From Trichaptum fuscoviolaceum (Eukaryota > Basidiomycota > Agaricomycetes > Hymenochaetales > Trichaptaceae): DNA of 64,000 nucleotides. A program made the position numbers and the translations under genes. The stretch lies in contig CAJSYZ010000002.1 of the NCBI GenBank assembly GCA_910574455.1, forward strand, positions 3,807,671-3,871,670. Direction: 5' to 3'. Every line of letters begins with the position of its first letter. The stretch's first letter is position 1. A model generated the notes under the pieces. It saw only the letters and a program-made list of their open reading frames with translations. It was not told where the DNA came from and ran no database searches. This document shows positions 24,575-38,535 of this stretch, in pieces.

Positions 24575-26122
24575 CTAATTTCGTCCTTCCAACGGAACAG
24601 CTTCTTGGTCTAATTGCTCATATCCGTCTTTTTTATTTCGTCTACCAAGTAGTGCTGCCAGCCAACTATTTCTCGCCTCCGCCTGAACTGTCTCTCCATT
24701 CCGTAATATGCGAAACTGCCTGCCCCTCCAGTCTACTTCGTTCCCTACTATACTGTATACCCAGATCGGCAAGGCAAGCAATTCTCGTAGAGCCCATGCG
24801 GCAAGGAAGGACCATCGTTTTTCTGGCGGGAGGTAATGGCCTGAAAGACTTTCGAATACATCTAGGTCCAACGCAATCCATGCGGTATAATGCACTAGCA
24901 GGACGACCCACGGCGGAATGCCGAACAACCGTTTCATCGACCATGCTCCTATTAAGCTCAACAACACGCATTCTGTGAACGGCTCCAGGAGCGTCGCGGC
25001 CATCACCATGTTTTTGCGTACTCGGATCCATCGCACTCGGCGTTGAACATATGCAAAGAATGTCATGTTTCCAACTGCGTTGCCCGCAACATCGCAGGAC
25101 AAGTCGTGCCTCAGGCCAAGCTCGTGCCATAACGCAGAAGCTATCATGTTGTCCTCCGCCAGAAAACGTCCAAATGCCGCCAGGCCTCTTACTCGAACGG
25201 GCTCCTCAGGTGATTCTGTGCGGGCAGGCTTCAAGTCGCCCGTGAGCCGATCGACGTCGGAGCGGCGGTACATATTCGACTTGCCAATGACACACGAGTC
25301 GATGCTGACGGTGTTGATAGCCATATACATCTTTGCATGGTTCGTATTCAAGAACGCTTCTTCAATTCGCGAGCCTAGGGATTGTGCAGTGACGAAAGCG
25401 TACGGGACGTGATGCACCAGTCCGATTCTACGTTTGTTGGTCGCCGTTGCGTCTCCACCGGGTCTAGGAGGACCCAAAAGAGCGTCCACTGACCGCGCAA
25501 GTGTCCCCGGTGCGACTAATACATTGGAGTCTATCACCCATAAGATATCGTTTTTCGCTTGCTTGTAAGATTGCATCAGGTTATTGACCTTCGGGTTAAT
25601 GCCAACCACTTCTTTACCTATAGTGCAAAATGTCACATTTCCCGAACATATGAAATAAGACACATGACTCACATATTACGATCTTCGCATCAATGTTCGG
25701 ATACTTCTGCAAGAGTTCGCGAACAACTCCGAGCGCCTGGTCGCTCTCGTCGTCCACACTAAGAAGAATCTCAAAGTTCGGGTATTCCTGAGTGAATGTA
25801 GACTCCAGATTCTCAAACAGGTTGTTGTCAAGCCCTTTCAGCGGTCTCAAGATGGAGACTCCAGGCACACTGGAGGCGGGTGCGGAGGACAAAGGCGAGC
25901 GAGGGCGGAGGCGGTACCGTCTCCTGCTGTAGTCCGGGAGAGCAACGAACGTCAATGAACTTCCGAATGCCCTGGCAATCCTGACCATCGTAGAACTTAC
26001 CCAGCTACGCAACCCAAGATGCTCAGTGACCATAGCAGTATATACCATGCAAGCGCAGTGACGGCTAGGAGTATAACGAGGCGAGAACGCTGGCCGACCT
26101 CAACATGGTCATCGACGTCCAT
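24575..26122 (-). CDS. GCS1: Ceramide glucosyltransferase (GT21)
   Basis: Three exons (26122-26001, 25926-25673, 25617-24575) encode 472 residues. An N-terminal membrane anchor spans residues 14-41 (LVILLAVTALAWYILLWSL). The GT21 motifs appear in order: VSILRPLKGLD, D1 in LLSVDDESD (around 99), D2 in WVIDSNV (155), D3 in FLAEDNMIAS, and the RxxRW box in QRRVRW. Further hydrophobic segments near the C-terminus (ECVLLSLIGAW, WVVLLVHYTAWIALDLDVF) fit membrane association. The enzyme transfers glucose from UDP-glucose to ceramide, making glucosylceramide in the Golgi/ER; in fungi this lipid supports hyphal growth. The second junction yields KIVICKEVVGINPKVNNL, where GE is more usual than CK; the surrounding motif is intact. 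Confidence 0.95.
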
Positions 26123-26348
26123 TGTGAAGACGCGAATTCGGTGGCCCAATCTGTCTGTCCAGTCTTACTTCAAGTTCGGTTGACACCCGAACTTCCCGAT
26201 GCTTGTTCTCGGGAGCCGGCCTTCTTATTACTCACTCAAGTCTCATAATTTCAGGAAACGTGTCTCATGTTTATAATGTTATGTGTATAGTTTACATGCC
26301 ATACGAGAAGCGCAAATGGTAGGAACAATGTATGTGATGTTTTGGATT

Positions 26349-27911
<1,563 letters not shown>

Positions 27912-28504
27912 TGTCGAAAGTGGCCGTATCAGACCAATTGAAATGAGAGATTGGGGATGTGGTGGGGATGAGGAGAATGCGGGGTAAGCAGCGGCCGGGT
28001 CAAATTATTTTACTTTATATGAAGCAGTCGATGACCGAGCCCGAGTGAGCAGGGCACATAACCGACTCCCAAGGCTAAACATAAACTCCGTATTCCTCGA
28101 CCACCAATCACATGTGAGTACTAGCAGCGACCAGGTTGAGCTCGCTGTCGAACGTCTTGTCTACCATGATGGTGTGCAGCGACCTTGACTGCTCTTCAAC
28201 CTGAGAAAATTGCTGAGGCTCGGAGCTGACACGGCCTCGGACACGGGATGGAATTCGCTTCAAGTTGCATCACTCTTGAATGACTCTTCTTTTCTCCAAT
28301 CACTCACGACACAACATTCTTGGACTTGGACGCTCCCGATCGTTTTCGCCCGTGCCATATCTCTCAAGAAAGGCATCCTCCAACATCGCAATGTCGGTCA
28401 CTGTCATTCCGAGAGAGGACTCGAGCAACTCCGGTCAACGTAACTGGGCTCAGGTTCATAGGTGAGTAGCTATCTATTGTTCAAGGGCTGTCAGACAATC
28501 TGAA
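27912..28504. promoter_or_regulatory. Intergenic region between divergent thiolase and TatD genes
   Basis: This region should hold both promoters. A TATAAA on the minus strand (28019-28014) lies about 105 bp upstream of the thiolase ATG. A CCTCGG (28235-28240) matches the core that Far-type regulators bind in Aspergillus fatty-acid genes, but a 6-mer is weak evidence. An open ATG at 28391 (MSVTVIPRED) might be an upstream exon of the TatD gene. Confidence 0.4.
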
Positions 28505-29854
28505 ATGCAGCTTCGAAACGTAGACATCGGAGGTAATGCTCCTTTATCTGCCGATCAATTAGTACGACAAACATAACAGGCAAGATGGTCATAGTCAATC
28601 TGACAGATATGGTTTTCCGAGGCATTCATCATGGACGACGGAAACATGAAGGTGCGTCCAGCCCTTGTTCGGCAGTCTCTAATGGGCTGAGCAAAGACTC
28701 TCGTAGACGATTTCGAGTACATGCTTCAACGTGCTCGGGATGCGGGATTAAAATCTATGATCGTAACGGGTGGTAGTCTTAAAGAGTCCAAAGAAGCTTT
28801 GAAAGTCGCGAAAACGTACAGTGAGTTGCTGCCGCCTATCTCACTTAACGGTGCTGCTTAGCTGCTGCGCCAGATCTTTATGCAACTGTGGGTTGCCATC
28901 CGACTCGTTCGGCTGAGTTCGATAAGTTTAGCACTGGACCAGATGGTTACTTGTCAGCTCTGGATCAGGTCATAGCAAGTAACCTGGAGGGTAAAGGAAG
29001 GGTTGTTGCTGTTGGAGAATGTGGACTTGGTGGGCAATGCGAATGTTTGTATGTCAGTTTCTTTCTAACTTCCTTCCAGATTATGACAGGCTGCACTTTG
29101 CAAGCGAAGAAGTCCAGAAGAGGCATTTCAGTCTGTACATCAGCCTCTCTTCGTCGTTCGCGCATTGACGTAGCAACAAGGGGTTCAGCTGTCGTTGGCA
29201 AAGAAATATCATCTTCCGTTGTTCTTACACTCCAGAGCCGCTCATGCAGATTTCGTTCAAATACTCCGTGAAGAAGGATTCGGTGATGATGGAGGCTCGG
29301 CTGTTGGCGGGAAGGGCGGTGTAGTGCATAGCTTCACCGGGAGGAAGGCGGAAATGGAGGAACTGGTAAACTCACGCGAGCTTCAATGTGAAATCCTATC
29401 TGATGTGTTTCATAGGTCGCGATGGGCTTCCATGTGTCAGTCAACGGGTGCTCTTTGAAAACAGAAGAGAACCTTGAAGCCGCGAAAGCCATTCCAATAG
29501 GCAGAATCATGCTGGAAACTGGTCAGTTACATAGATTGTAATCTGCGTCTTTTCTGGATCTCACATTCGGAATCTTTATTAGACGCGCCGTGGTGTTCCA
29601 TGACTTCTACGCATGCATCAAAACGTGCTTTAAATACACTTCCCCCGACCTTGAAAGACATTTATTTCCCGCCGGCTACAAAGCCCGAAAGTTTCATTCC
29701 GGGAAAGCCAGTGAAGGGTCGAAACGAGCCTTGTGCTATTGGCGGTGTTGCCTGGGTCGTTAAGGCTTTGCATCCCGATGTCTCCTATGAAGATGTGGTG
29801 GAAAAGGCTTGGAGGAACACAGTTGAAGTGTTTTCATTGAATGAATTGACGTGA
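28505..29854 (+). CDS. TatD-family metal-dependent deoxyribonuclease
   Basis: Eight exons (28505-28532, 28595-28651, 28707-28820, 28862-29029, 29080-29130, 29181-29365, 29416-29521, 29583-29854) give 326 residues. TatD landmarks appear in order: [88 protein letters not shown] and IMLETDAPWCS. The metal-binding E, H, H and D residues lie in the GECGLD, HSRAA, HSFTG and ETDAPW boxes. TatD enzymes are 3'-5' DNases linked to repair and apoptosis-like DNA breakdown. The acceptor at 29180 is inferred because it restores [16 protein letters not shown]. The start is uncertain: ATG 28505 is used, but an upstream exon from 28391 is possible. Confidence 0.92.
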
Positions 29855-30215
29855 CTTTAAATAACCATTGCGATAAAAATAGGCCATTTTATTCCATAAA
29901 TAGAATGCCGATCTGCCGAATAAAGTTTGCCGGTTTTAAACTCCGATCTCAATATTAGACGTCGCGATGTGTGCGGGCTGTTGTTACTCTCGCTCCTCTC
30001 TTGTCACTGTTCTTCTCTCGTCGCCCTCCCCCTCCCGCGCTTCCGCCCTCCGCCACCTTTCAGCATACTTTTGCCATTGGATTTCTTGACCAAAACTTCT
30101 CATATAAATTTTTTTCTTTCCCTGTCTACTGTTGGCTCGATAGCCACTCGTCTCTCCTTTAATTTCCCCCTAAGTACCAGACACAAGGCGGAGGGAAAAC
30201 ACTGACACACCCATC
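29855..30215. other. Intergenic, promoter of the lyase gene
   Basis: This tandem plus-plus gap holds the TatD 3' UTR and the promoter of the next gene. A C/T-rich tract near 29990-30090 is typical of fungal core promoters. No other signal was identified. Confidence 0.45.
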
Positions 30216-32724
30216 ATGGAATCCGACCAACGCCCTCTCACTCATGTGAGATACCAATCTGCTAATTCAAGTCCGTATGGCGCAGGCGACCCGTACTACA
30301 GTCAATCCACAGGCCATCTGCCACCTCAAAAACCAAAGAAGGGGGTCAGCAACTGGATCAAGTTCGGTGTCCCCGTACTTATCATTGTGATCATTGCTGT
30401 CGTGGTTGGTGCTGTTGTCGGCGTCAAGAAGCACAACGACAACAACAATGACATTGCTGCCTCATCGAACAACCCTTCAGCAGCTGCTAGCTCTGCCATC
30501 AATGCGAAGAGTTCAATAGGACGTTTCGCGACCGCCACCGATACCAACTACTTTATGCCCATCTACCCATCTACTGTGTGTTTCTTCTTCGCATGTTTCA
30601 AGAGTTGCGCTAATAATGACCATGTACTAGACAAACACCGCTGTCTTCACGACTCCTACCTTCGTTAGTTCTAACGATGTCAACCTCGCCTGGCCCGAAG
30701 ATCCCTTCCAGCCGTCAAACCCAAGCCCAACGACCGTCCGCACAGATCGTCCTCGCCTCATCGCCCCAGCATACAAGTGGGAAGCATTACCGAATCTTAT
30801 TGCCCATGACCCATACCTCAGTGGATGGAATGACACAATATTCGGTAATGCGTCTGCTTACAAACCGCTCCCCCCTGTTGTCTATCATTTGGATGGAGAC
30901 AGTGGCATCCTCGATAACGCTCGCGAAATTAAAATGCGTATCAAGGCATTCGCGTATGTTTACCGCATGACGAATGATACGTCTTGGGTCGATCGTACCT
31001 GGGAAGAGATCCAGGTATGCCATCCTTTGCTGAATCAAATTATTTGTTTTCTAAACCGCGACTGCAGAACGCTGCTGGAAATGGAACCAACTCTTTCGGA
31101 CCAGATGATGACAAGTGGAATTCGGTTCATTTCTTGGACGTAGCCGAATTCACGGCCGCTTTCGCCATTGCGTATGATTGGCTCAATGATGTCTGGACTG
31201 ATGTCCAAAAGTCACAAATACGGACCACAATGATAAAATACGGCCTTAGCTTCGGCGTTACTGCCTTCACCACAGGTACGAATGGATGGTGGTCGCAAAA
31301 CATCGAGGGCAACTGGAATTGCGTTTGCAATGGTGGCCTTACAATGGGTGCCCTTGCTATTCTTGGTGACGATACTTCAGGTATCGCTGAACAGATTCTC
31401 GGATTTACGGTTCCTAACGCGAAGGAAAATTGCGTTTTCGCCGTTTCGGATGACGGAACCTGGTCCGAAACAGCTAATTATTGGTACTTCGGAACCACTG
31501 GACATGCGGAAATGACATCTTCTCTGCTGACAGCGACTGGTTCGGACTTTGGTCTCCTTCACACAAACCAGAACTTCAACAACACAGGACTTTACCACAT
31601 GTATGTCACAGGGCCCACTTCGCTGTTCAACTATGGAGATCACGGCCCCAATAAGTTCTCGACGACGGCCAATTCAATGATTTTCTACTCCGAACAGTTT
31701 AAAAACCCTCGCTTCTCACTCTTCCAGCGTGACATGCATGATGCCCCGGAACCATGGTCAATGTTTTGGTATGACCCAACAGTTTCGGGTGCGTTCTGGG
31801 ATGGCACGCCTCTGGATGCCTTCTTTGATAATCACACGGATCAATGGGCGTCTATGCGTTCTTCGTGGACAGACGAGGATGCCTTGTATGTTGCTATCAA
31901 GGCTGGGACTCTCCAGGGTCATCAGACACACAACGATCTTGACTGTGGTGACTTTGTCCTTGATGCCCTAGGAACTCGGTGGGCTGGCGAGCTCGGTTCT
32001 GGCGATTACCTATCAGAAGGTTATTTCTCGAATGACACTCAGGGTAGTGAGCGTTGGCTCTACTACCGTAAAAGGACGGAAGGACAGAACACTATCTTGG
32101 TCGGAGGACAAAACCAGAATGTGCAGGCCGCCCCTACTGTAAAGCATGAAACCACCAATGACGCGCAGGGCTCGAGCACAGTGTACAATGCCCCCTCGGA
32201 CTCGGCCGCATACTGGATTGCTGATCTCACCTCTGCGTACTTTGACACGTGAGCAGTTTATCTATTCTTATCGACTGGTTACTTACCGTTTACTTTGTAG
32301 AACGTCATTCTCTCGTGGCATTCGTTTGCTCAATGCACGCAAGCAAGTCCTTCTCCAGGATGAGATCAATACCAGCCAAGCGATCCAATGGCGCATGCAC
32401 ACCAATGCATCCGTTGAAGTTTCTGGCAACTCGGCGACCCTCACCATCGGCGACCAGAAACTAATCATGACCATTTTGAATGCTCCTTCAGGCGCTGTTC
32501 TAGGGACGACGAATGCTACACGCCTTTCGAGCGACCCTCCGCTGATTGACAACCAGTCGGACCAGCCAAACCCTGGTGTGACGGTCGTGACCATTGACGT
32601 TCCCGCCGGCAGTTCTACTCTCCAAGTCCTGTTCAGCCCACAATGGCCAGGCATGTCTTCAAGTGATTTCGTGACGCCGCCGAGTGTCGCATTGGCGGAC
32701 TGGACCCTTACTAGCCACAAGTAG
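30216..32724 (+). CDS. Membrane-anchored heparinase II/III-like polysaccharide lyase
   Basis: Four exons (30216-30575, 30631-31014, 31068-32248, 32301-32724) encode 782 residues. A cytosolic N-terminus of about 49 residues is followed by one transmembrane helix at about 50-70 (FGVPVLIIVIIAVVVGAVVG), giving a type II orientation with the enzyme outside or in the lumen. After a Ser/Asn/Ala linker comes an alpha/alpha toroid region (AFAYVYRMTNDTSW, FAIAYDWLNDVW, NWNCVCNGGLTMGALAI). The heparinase II/III signature GHQTHNDLDCGDFVLDALGTRW lies in the beta domain. Several NxT/NxS sequons suggest glycosylation. The family cleaves uronic-acid polysaccharides by beta-elimination; the fungal substrate is unknown and wall remodelling is inference. 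Confidence 0.88.
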
Positions 32725-33311
32725 AGCTCAGACTTTTCCAGTGACAATTTTCGTTTTGAATGGACTTTTGACTTGAACATCGCCTCCTTATTCCACCTAT
32801 ATACCTACCTTTAGTGTGTTTCCATACGTACGATTTACGACTTCTCTCGGACAGCTCTTGGATACTTCCTACGAAGTTAGTCTGTCGTTATTGAGAAATG
32901 AGAAGAGAATGCGTTGTAGGATTGATTAAACGTGAGAAAAAGATAGCTGCCAAGATGAGCGCCGTACTCTTTTGGGCTGTTGTGCTTGACGACGTGTTTG
33001 TTGACCGACAGCGACGACAGCGTTTCATTTTTAAGCCTCACGGCGCACTCGTTTGTCTCTTATTCTCTGCTTGTTCACTGCACCTCCCAGCGGCCTTGAA
33101 ACCGACAGCGTCGAGCGCAGAGCAAAGCCCCAGCCCTATTTTTTGTGTCTGTCGTGTTTGGACCGCCAATTCTTACTACCCGCAGCGCGGCTGGCCCCGT
33201 CCTGATCCATTTTCGTCCTCTCCTCCTCACCACCACGGACAACGCATAAAATAGACAGCAAAGCCAATAAACGACTGGGCTCCTTTACGCTCTTTTCATC
33301 GACTCAGCACC
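32725..33311. other. Intergenic, promoter of the Mid2-like gene
   Basis: This tandem gap has no coding motif. A CATAAAATAG at about 33244-33254, some 60 bp before the next ATG, could be a TATA-like element. Confidence 0.45.
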
Positions 33312-34491
33312 ATGTTCTCAAGCAGCAGATCGCTCTTTTTCACGCTCTTTTTGGCTCTTACGCTCCTTATCGCCATCGCTCCTACCGCCGACGCCAATGG
33401 CAACACTGTCCCCGCCCATCGCCGCCAGGCAAATCGCATGTTAAGAAAGCGTGCACCATTGCCTGCGAGTACGGACCCATCGGGAGGAGGGCTTCTGCCC
33501 ATTGGTGTAGGTCAGGACCCGGACAAGGTCTCGGACACATCAACCAGCACGTCGACAAGTGCGACCGCGGTGACAAGTAGTGCCGCTACTGGAAAATCGA
33601 CGACGTCGACATCAACAACCAGTAGTGCTGTCACGAGTGGTGTGAGTGCTGGTATTGTTGTTGCGCTAGAATCGAATATCTCATCCGATTTTCTACTTTT
33701 ATTAGGTTACAACAACATCGACAACATTGAGCACTACGAGCACGTCAACGTTGTCGACAATCTCGGATAATTCGACATCGACATCGACGACCTCCACTTC
33801 CACGACCTCCACCTCCACCTCCTCGATTATCTCCACCTCTTCGTCCTCCACCTCCTCGTCCACCCAGGAAACTCTTGCTGTGACTTCTGCGCCTAGCGAC
33901 ACTGCAGCCGTCAGTCGCGGTCCGACGACCGTGACTTTTACGAGCTCCCTCAGCGACTCATCCCCAACTGCGACTGCCGCTGCAGCCAGCACTAGCTCTG
34001 CGTCGTCGTCTGGTATTGGCAAGGCCACTCTTACAGTCATTATTGTCATTGCGTCTTGCATCGGTGGTGCGATCATCATCTGGACCATCATCCGCAAGTG
34101 GAAGTTTAGTCCGTCCGCTGAGTTTGAGGAGCGCATGCAACCCATCGATTGGCAGCCTACCGCTGAGCACAATCGTGCTGATGATGGCATTCCTGGTAGC
34201 CTCCGTCGCGTGACGTCCAACGCATCTCATGGCTCGTTCCACTCAGGCTCCGACCACGATGGACGTGCATACAATGGCTATAGCGGTGCCTCAGACCAAG
34301 GCCACAGCAATGCCATTGTAGACCTGCCGCCGCACGATTTCACACCAGGCCCCGCTCACCTCGCGCCGGTTGGCGGATACGCTGACCTTGCGCGTGGTCC
34401 AAGCCCGCAACCGCAGATGACTGAGGCTCTCGGAAGGGGCAATACCATCAACCGCGGCTACGGATATGATACCTACGGCCCCAGGTACTGA
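33312..34491 (+). CDS. Mid2/Wsc-like mucin-type membrane protein, candidate wall-stress sensor
   Basis: Two exons (33312-33641, 33706-34491) encode 371 residues. The architecture is a signal peptide (residues 1-29, FFTLFLALTLLIAIAPTADA), a short basic segment with a KR pair, and about 150 residues of nearly pure Ser/Thr (STSTSTTSTSTT), expected to be O-mannosylated. One transmembrane helix (TLTVIIVIASCIGGAIIIWTII) and a 125-residue cytosolic tail rich in Gly, Ser, Pro, His and Asp complete it. This matches yeast Mid2/Wsc cell-wall integrity sensors in layout, though no Wsc cysteine domain is present and sequence homology cannot be claimed. Most of exon 2's 5' half is a degenerate ACx/TCx triplet tract that may vary in length. 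Confidence 0.78.
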
Positions 34492-35151
34492 TCCTAGGCT
34501 CGTGTACCACTTCTCGCAATCGGTGCACCTTCTTATGCGTCTGGCCATGCAGGTGCACCGGCTTTGCTCGCACTCCTTTTGTCGCTCCCTCGTTGTGTAC
34601 ACGCCCGCTTACGATCACTACTTATAATACCACTCAGGCCGTTTCCATTAACCTATTCAATTAGTTTCGTTTGTTTCTGTTTGTTTTTCCTTTCATCCCC
34701 TTTGTTAAACTTTGGACTTGTCGACAAAACTGTTCTCATTTCTGAATTCGTGTTGTTTATACAGTTTGCTATTTTTCTGCCGCTGGATGCGGGCTTCTTA
34801 TTGGGGACTGTTCACTCTTGGCTCAGACTTTTGCTACTGTACATCGAGTCTGTATTCGCTAAACATACGAAAGTGCAACGTTCTTTCTAAGAAACTCTTT
34901 GTTCTTAATTGCTTGATATTATTGAAGTATAAAATTGTGGAGTGTGTACATCTTGAACTGGTCATGACAACGAAACATGTAAGAATCACATATTACTGGC
35001 GTTTCAACTGACAACGTCAGAATCTGCCTGATCATCAATCTATCAATATCCGTCATTAACATTGCAAAGCTGACTATCACAGCTCAAAACAAGAAAGCAG
35101 GTGCGTAACAATGCGACGTGAATGAAATGATGTGGATTGTGGATGCTCAAT
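34492..35151. other. Convergent 3' intergenic region
   Basis: This 0.66 kb gap lies between the stops of the Mid2-like gene and Ima1. It is T-rich on the plus strand and contains no supported gene. Confidence 0.5.
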
Positions 35152-37115
35152 CTACGAGCGAGACTTTGAGTTGATCCAAAGAGTAGCAATAAGAATGAGG
35201 ACAGGGACAGCTGAAATCGAGTAAACCCAACCCCAGTGCCATCTCCTCAGTTCCCGTCTTGACGCACGTTGCGCGTTGGGCAACGCTGTCGTATTTTCGT
35301 CTTCGTCGACAAGTCGTGTGCGCATCAGCAAGCCTTCGAGACCTGTTGGTTCTTCTGGTGGGAAGAAGCGCTGTTGACGGAGCCACGACCCATCATCTGT
35401 CGGTCGTGGACCGTTATACTGTGTGCGTTGTACTTTAGGCGAGAGTGGTTCCCAGTCCATCGCGTCTTGGTCCCTCGGTTGATTTCCTACATGATCGTGA
35501 TCGTCGTCGTCATCATCACCAAATGGCATTGTTGGAGGTCTCAAGAAGAAACCCTTGTTATCGGGTAAAGGAGGATCGACTGGCCGGGAATTAAGAGAGG
35601 GCCTCCCGAACATGGGATTTGTAGCGGCGGAGTTTGCGTAGTTTGTTATTATTGGATTTGATGACAGTGATAACGTGGCGAAAAGGTCTGGTTCGGGCAG
35701 GGCTAGCGAGTTCGCTGAACGAGGAGCTGGAGGAATAGGAGACTGTGCCCGCGAGAAGCTATTGTTTGTGCTCGAAGATGGTGCGGATTCTGGGAATGGA
35801 GATAGTGCGCGACTCGCAGAAGTGTCGATGAGGCGGATGGGTGCAGGTTTGTGGATGGTGATCGAGAAGTATGACAGAAGCAAAACCTACGGAAGATCTC
35901 AGTATCGCAGTACATAACGACGAGCAATGAATCTCACAGTAAACTCGAGGGCTAATGATGTCCCAAAGAATAGTTGCTTTCGTGACTTGTCGATTGTATG
36001 AGAAGGCGCAACGGTTAGAATGTCCCATTCGGACTTATACCATCGGCAAAAGAGAACCAGGGCAGTTATCAATCGTGATACCCAAGACAGACTCTGCAAT
36101 AACTAAGATGTCGTTAACAGAGTTGTAGAGTTCAGGCTGGTCTTGCTGAACTCACGTAGTAGGTATTCCGGCCCTCGACACGGACCTGACGGCCTTGGAA
36201 ATTTGAACGCCTCTGCAACGAGTACGTTGGATCCCAAAATATCCACGAAAGCGACACCATAGCAATCATTGGACATAACGCTACACATCTAACGAGAGTA
36301 GGAGGTATTCGATAGTCAAGGACAGCTGATGCATCATCAGGAATGCGCCGCAAATGAGCGATAGTCATTGTATTGCACGTACCAAAAATATAACCTGCCA
36401 CTACAGAAAGCAAGTTCATCAACCAAAAAGCTCCTCGTACCCGCCAGGACGCGATTTTTGCCCTCTTCTTCATTTGACCGGATGTGAGCTTCTTGGTAGT
36501 ATTATCCCGGGGTTTGCTAGCCTTGAGTGCCCCCGCAAGTGCTCGGGTTCGCGCCATCTCATCCTTACGGCTTATCTCCTCTTCAACAGCAGGCAGGCAT
36601 GATGAACATACGGGCGGATAGCGCAGCTGCAAGGAAGCGGTGTAGTCGGGTAATGCATCAATGCGAGAGTTATACGACGGATCGTCCGGTGACGGCAGAT
36701 AGTTGGACAAGAGATTGACAAGTAGCGTTTGATTTGTCTGGCAAGTATGGCAGAAGAATCTACTGTTGCTATTTCTGTAGACAGAGGGCAAATGATTTCT
36801 GTCAGGCGAGCCTGAACAAATGCTTTTCAATTTCTTTACTAGATGCGACGGTAACATGAACTCACCTCGCTTCGAAAAGCTATCGATATTTAAGTGCTCG
36901 TCGTGCATAGCCGGTTCATAGCCAATAATTTCCCCCTGAGAGTTGTAACGATTCCAGCAGCCACAATGGGGACATCTGAATTGACTTGGGTCGAAGGAGT
37001 TCGAGGAAGAACTAGACGAGCCGAACGCTGGAAAGCTTGGCGAGTTCGAGGAAGATGCAATTGTTGACTGGCAGTAAAAGCACTTTATAGGATGCAGACG
37101 TCTGAAGAGCGACAT
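35152..37115 (-). CDS. IMA1: Inner nuclear membrane protein Ima1 (Samp1/TMEM201 family)
   Basis: Four exons (37115-36866, 36811-36156, 36093-35938, 35886-35152) encode 598 residues. The Ima1 N-terminal domain is clear: two zinc CxxC pairs (CFYCQ, CPHCGCWNRYN) followed by FCHTCQTNQTLLVNLLSNYLP and a further CSSC. Five hydrophobic segments follow (WLMNLLSVVAGYIFG, VRCVALCPMIAMVSLSWIFW, VSRLITALVLFC, LFFGTSLALEFTVLLLSYF, and a C-terminal VYSISAVPVLILIATLWI). The disordered region contains MDWEPLSPK. The 54-bp intron 36812-36865 is a multiple of three and would read through, but removing it gives SKRGSPDRNHLPSVY, the expected spacing to the third zinc motif. Ima1/Samp1 sits in the inner nuclear membrane and links LINC complexes to heterochromatin and microtubules. 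Confidence 0.9.
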
Positions 37116-37279
37116 TCTTGTCGTTTCAGCTCAGGATAAAAGACACAAGAAATACAATGTCATGGAGGTCGTAGGAAGGGTAGCTCTTCATGCTTACCAC
37201 AAGTGGTTCATTTATGACACCGAACCGGATGCAGGCGGCGCGTACCACGACGCGTCAAACCACCTCTACTTCATCCATC
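37116..37279. promoter_or_regulatory. Short bidirectional promoter, Ima1 and SNAPc genes
   Basis: Only 164 bp separates the two divergent start codons (75 bp if the more distal plus-strand ATG at 37190 is used). Both genes must share regulatory DNA and their 5' UTRs must be very short or overlap. No TATA box was recognised. Confidence 0.55.
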
Positions 37280-38535
37280 ATGGCACTTCGTCCAGCTCCC
37301 TCGGCTTCATCGTCGGCTCGCGGGGAAACAACCATTCAGCCAGCATACTTCACGTCGTCGTTATTCATTAATGCCTTGCGCGACGATATTGATCTGTTAA
37401 TCACCTCATACTTACAATCGTTCGCAAATACGGACAACCGGGAAGCCATATTCAATCCATATAAAACATTCAAGGATGTGTGGAAATCTTTCGGGTGGCA
37501 ATGGTTGCACTTGAAAGTAATCGAATCAAGAGCAAGAGATTCCTTCCTCAGCTCTGTTCTGCGACTATTTCTTGGTCGGTCTTCTACGTTTCCTTCGTCT
37601 TAGTAAACTCTATTTATCGAGTTCTTTTGTAGAGCGGACTAAAGTGACTGAGGCCCTTTCAGTCCGTGCGGTCGCTCTTTTCGGCCTCTATACGTTTTTC
37701 ATGTCTCAGCCTTCTACGTTAACTCCCCGTATAATTGGTACATCGTCTATACCGATTTGTCTCGGTGAGCTGCTTGGCACCTATACCCACGTTTGTCGTG
37801 ACATCCTCGTCCTCTACAGACGATTTTGAGATGCTCTTGGGCCTCCCTGGGGAACTAGGCTCATCGACAGATCTTAAAATACTTCAAGATCAAGTCACGT
37901 ATATGATTCACTTGCTCAAATCCAGATCAGCATTCGTCATCCTTCCTCCTTCTCATTTGTACGCTCAAAACCCCAGAATACTTCCGCGTGAAGTCGTGCA
38001 GTCAGGTGAGGTGGATGCCTTCAGAAAAGAGCAGTCTACAGGTAAAAAGGCAGGAAGACCGAGCAAGGCAGAGAAGTCGCAGAAGACTCGTCTTGCCGTC
38101 AGCTTGCTCAATAGCTGGACGGAAAGCAATGCATTCCCGGCACAATCGATTGTGAAGGACATGGCGGGTGCTTCGTCTGCCAGTGATATTCCGGAGGGGG
38201 ACTTTGTTCTTTTTGACCACAATGGTCGGAGGACAGAGCCCTTGACACATAAGATACTCGCTGAGAGACCCCTAGGGTCATTGAATGACTATCGGACGAA
38301 GAAAGACGAGCTGCTTTCTGGTCTTTCTGGTCAGGAGGTGCTCGCCCGGGCGAACAACAAAGTGCTTACAAGATTGAAGGAGATAGATTCAATGGCTGCT
38401 GAACAAGGTCTTGAAGTGGGCAGTGAAGGCGGCGAACGTTCAGGCTTGGAAAGGGTTGAGCGGGCCGTTATGTCGATGTCAAATGGAAGAAAAGGACTTC
38501 TAGGTTTATTAGAAGGTGAAGGACTTGATGTATGA
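37280..38535 (+). CDS. snRNA-activating protein complex subunit 1 (SNAP43-like)
   Basis: Three exons (37280-37574, 37633-37764, 37820-38535) encode 380 residues. The N-terminal 190 residues resemble the SNAP43 domain: LRDDIDLLITSYLQSF, FKDVWKSFGWQWLHLKVIES, then SVRAVALFGLYTFFMSQP and DDFEMLLGLPGEL, parallel to human SNAPC1's VGALYLLYGLYxTQ and following W-D-E segment. The C-terminal half is charged and helical with a KKAGRPSKAEK AT-hook-like patch. SNAPc binds the proximal sequence element of snRNA genes and recruits Pol II or Pol III. The start at 37280 is chosen for its good context (A at -3, G at +4); in-frame ATGs at 37190, 37214 and 37229 have poor context. Confidence 0.72.

Noticed and set aside
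28235..28240. CCTCGG as a fatty-acid response (Far) element for the thiolase
   Set aside because: A single hexamer is expected by chance at this length and the regulator is only characterised in ascomycetes.
28391..28504. Upstream first exon MSVTVIPRED for the TatD gene
   Set aside because: The only in-frame join needs a 33-bp intron, shorter than any other here. It remains possible via a non-consensus GTTCAT donor.
33702..34220. 172-codon minus-strand frame rich in Val/Glu
   Set aside because: It is the antisense reading of the Ser/Thr repeat (TCx/ACx codons) in the Mid2-like gene.
36812..36865. Reading through the 54-bp segment of Ima1 as coding (18 residues in frame)
   Set aside because: It starts GTGAGT, ends TTCAG, and its removal gives the usual spacing between the zinc motifs, so it is treated as an intron.
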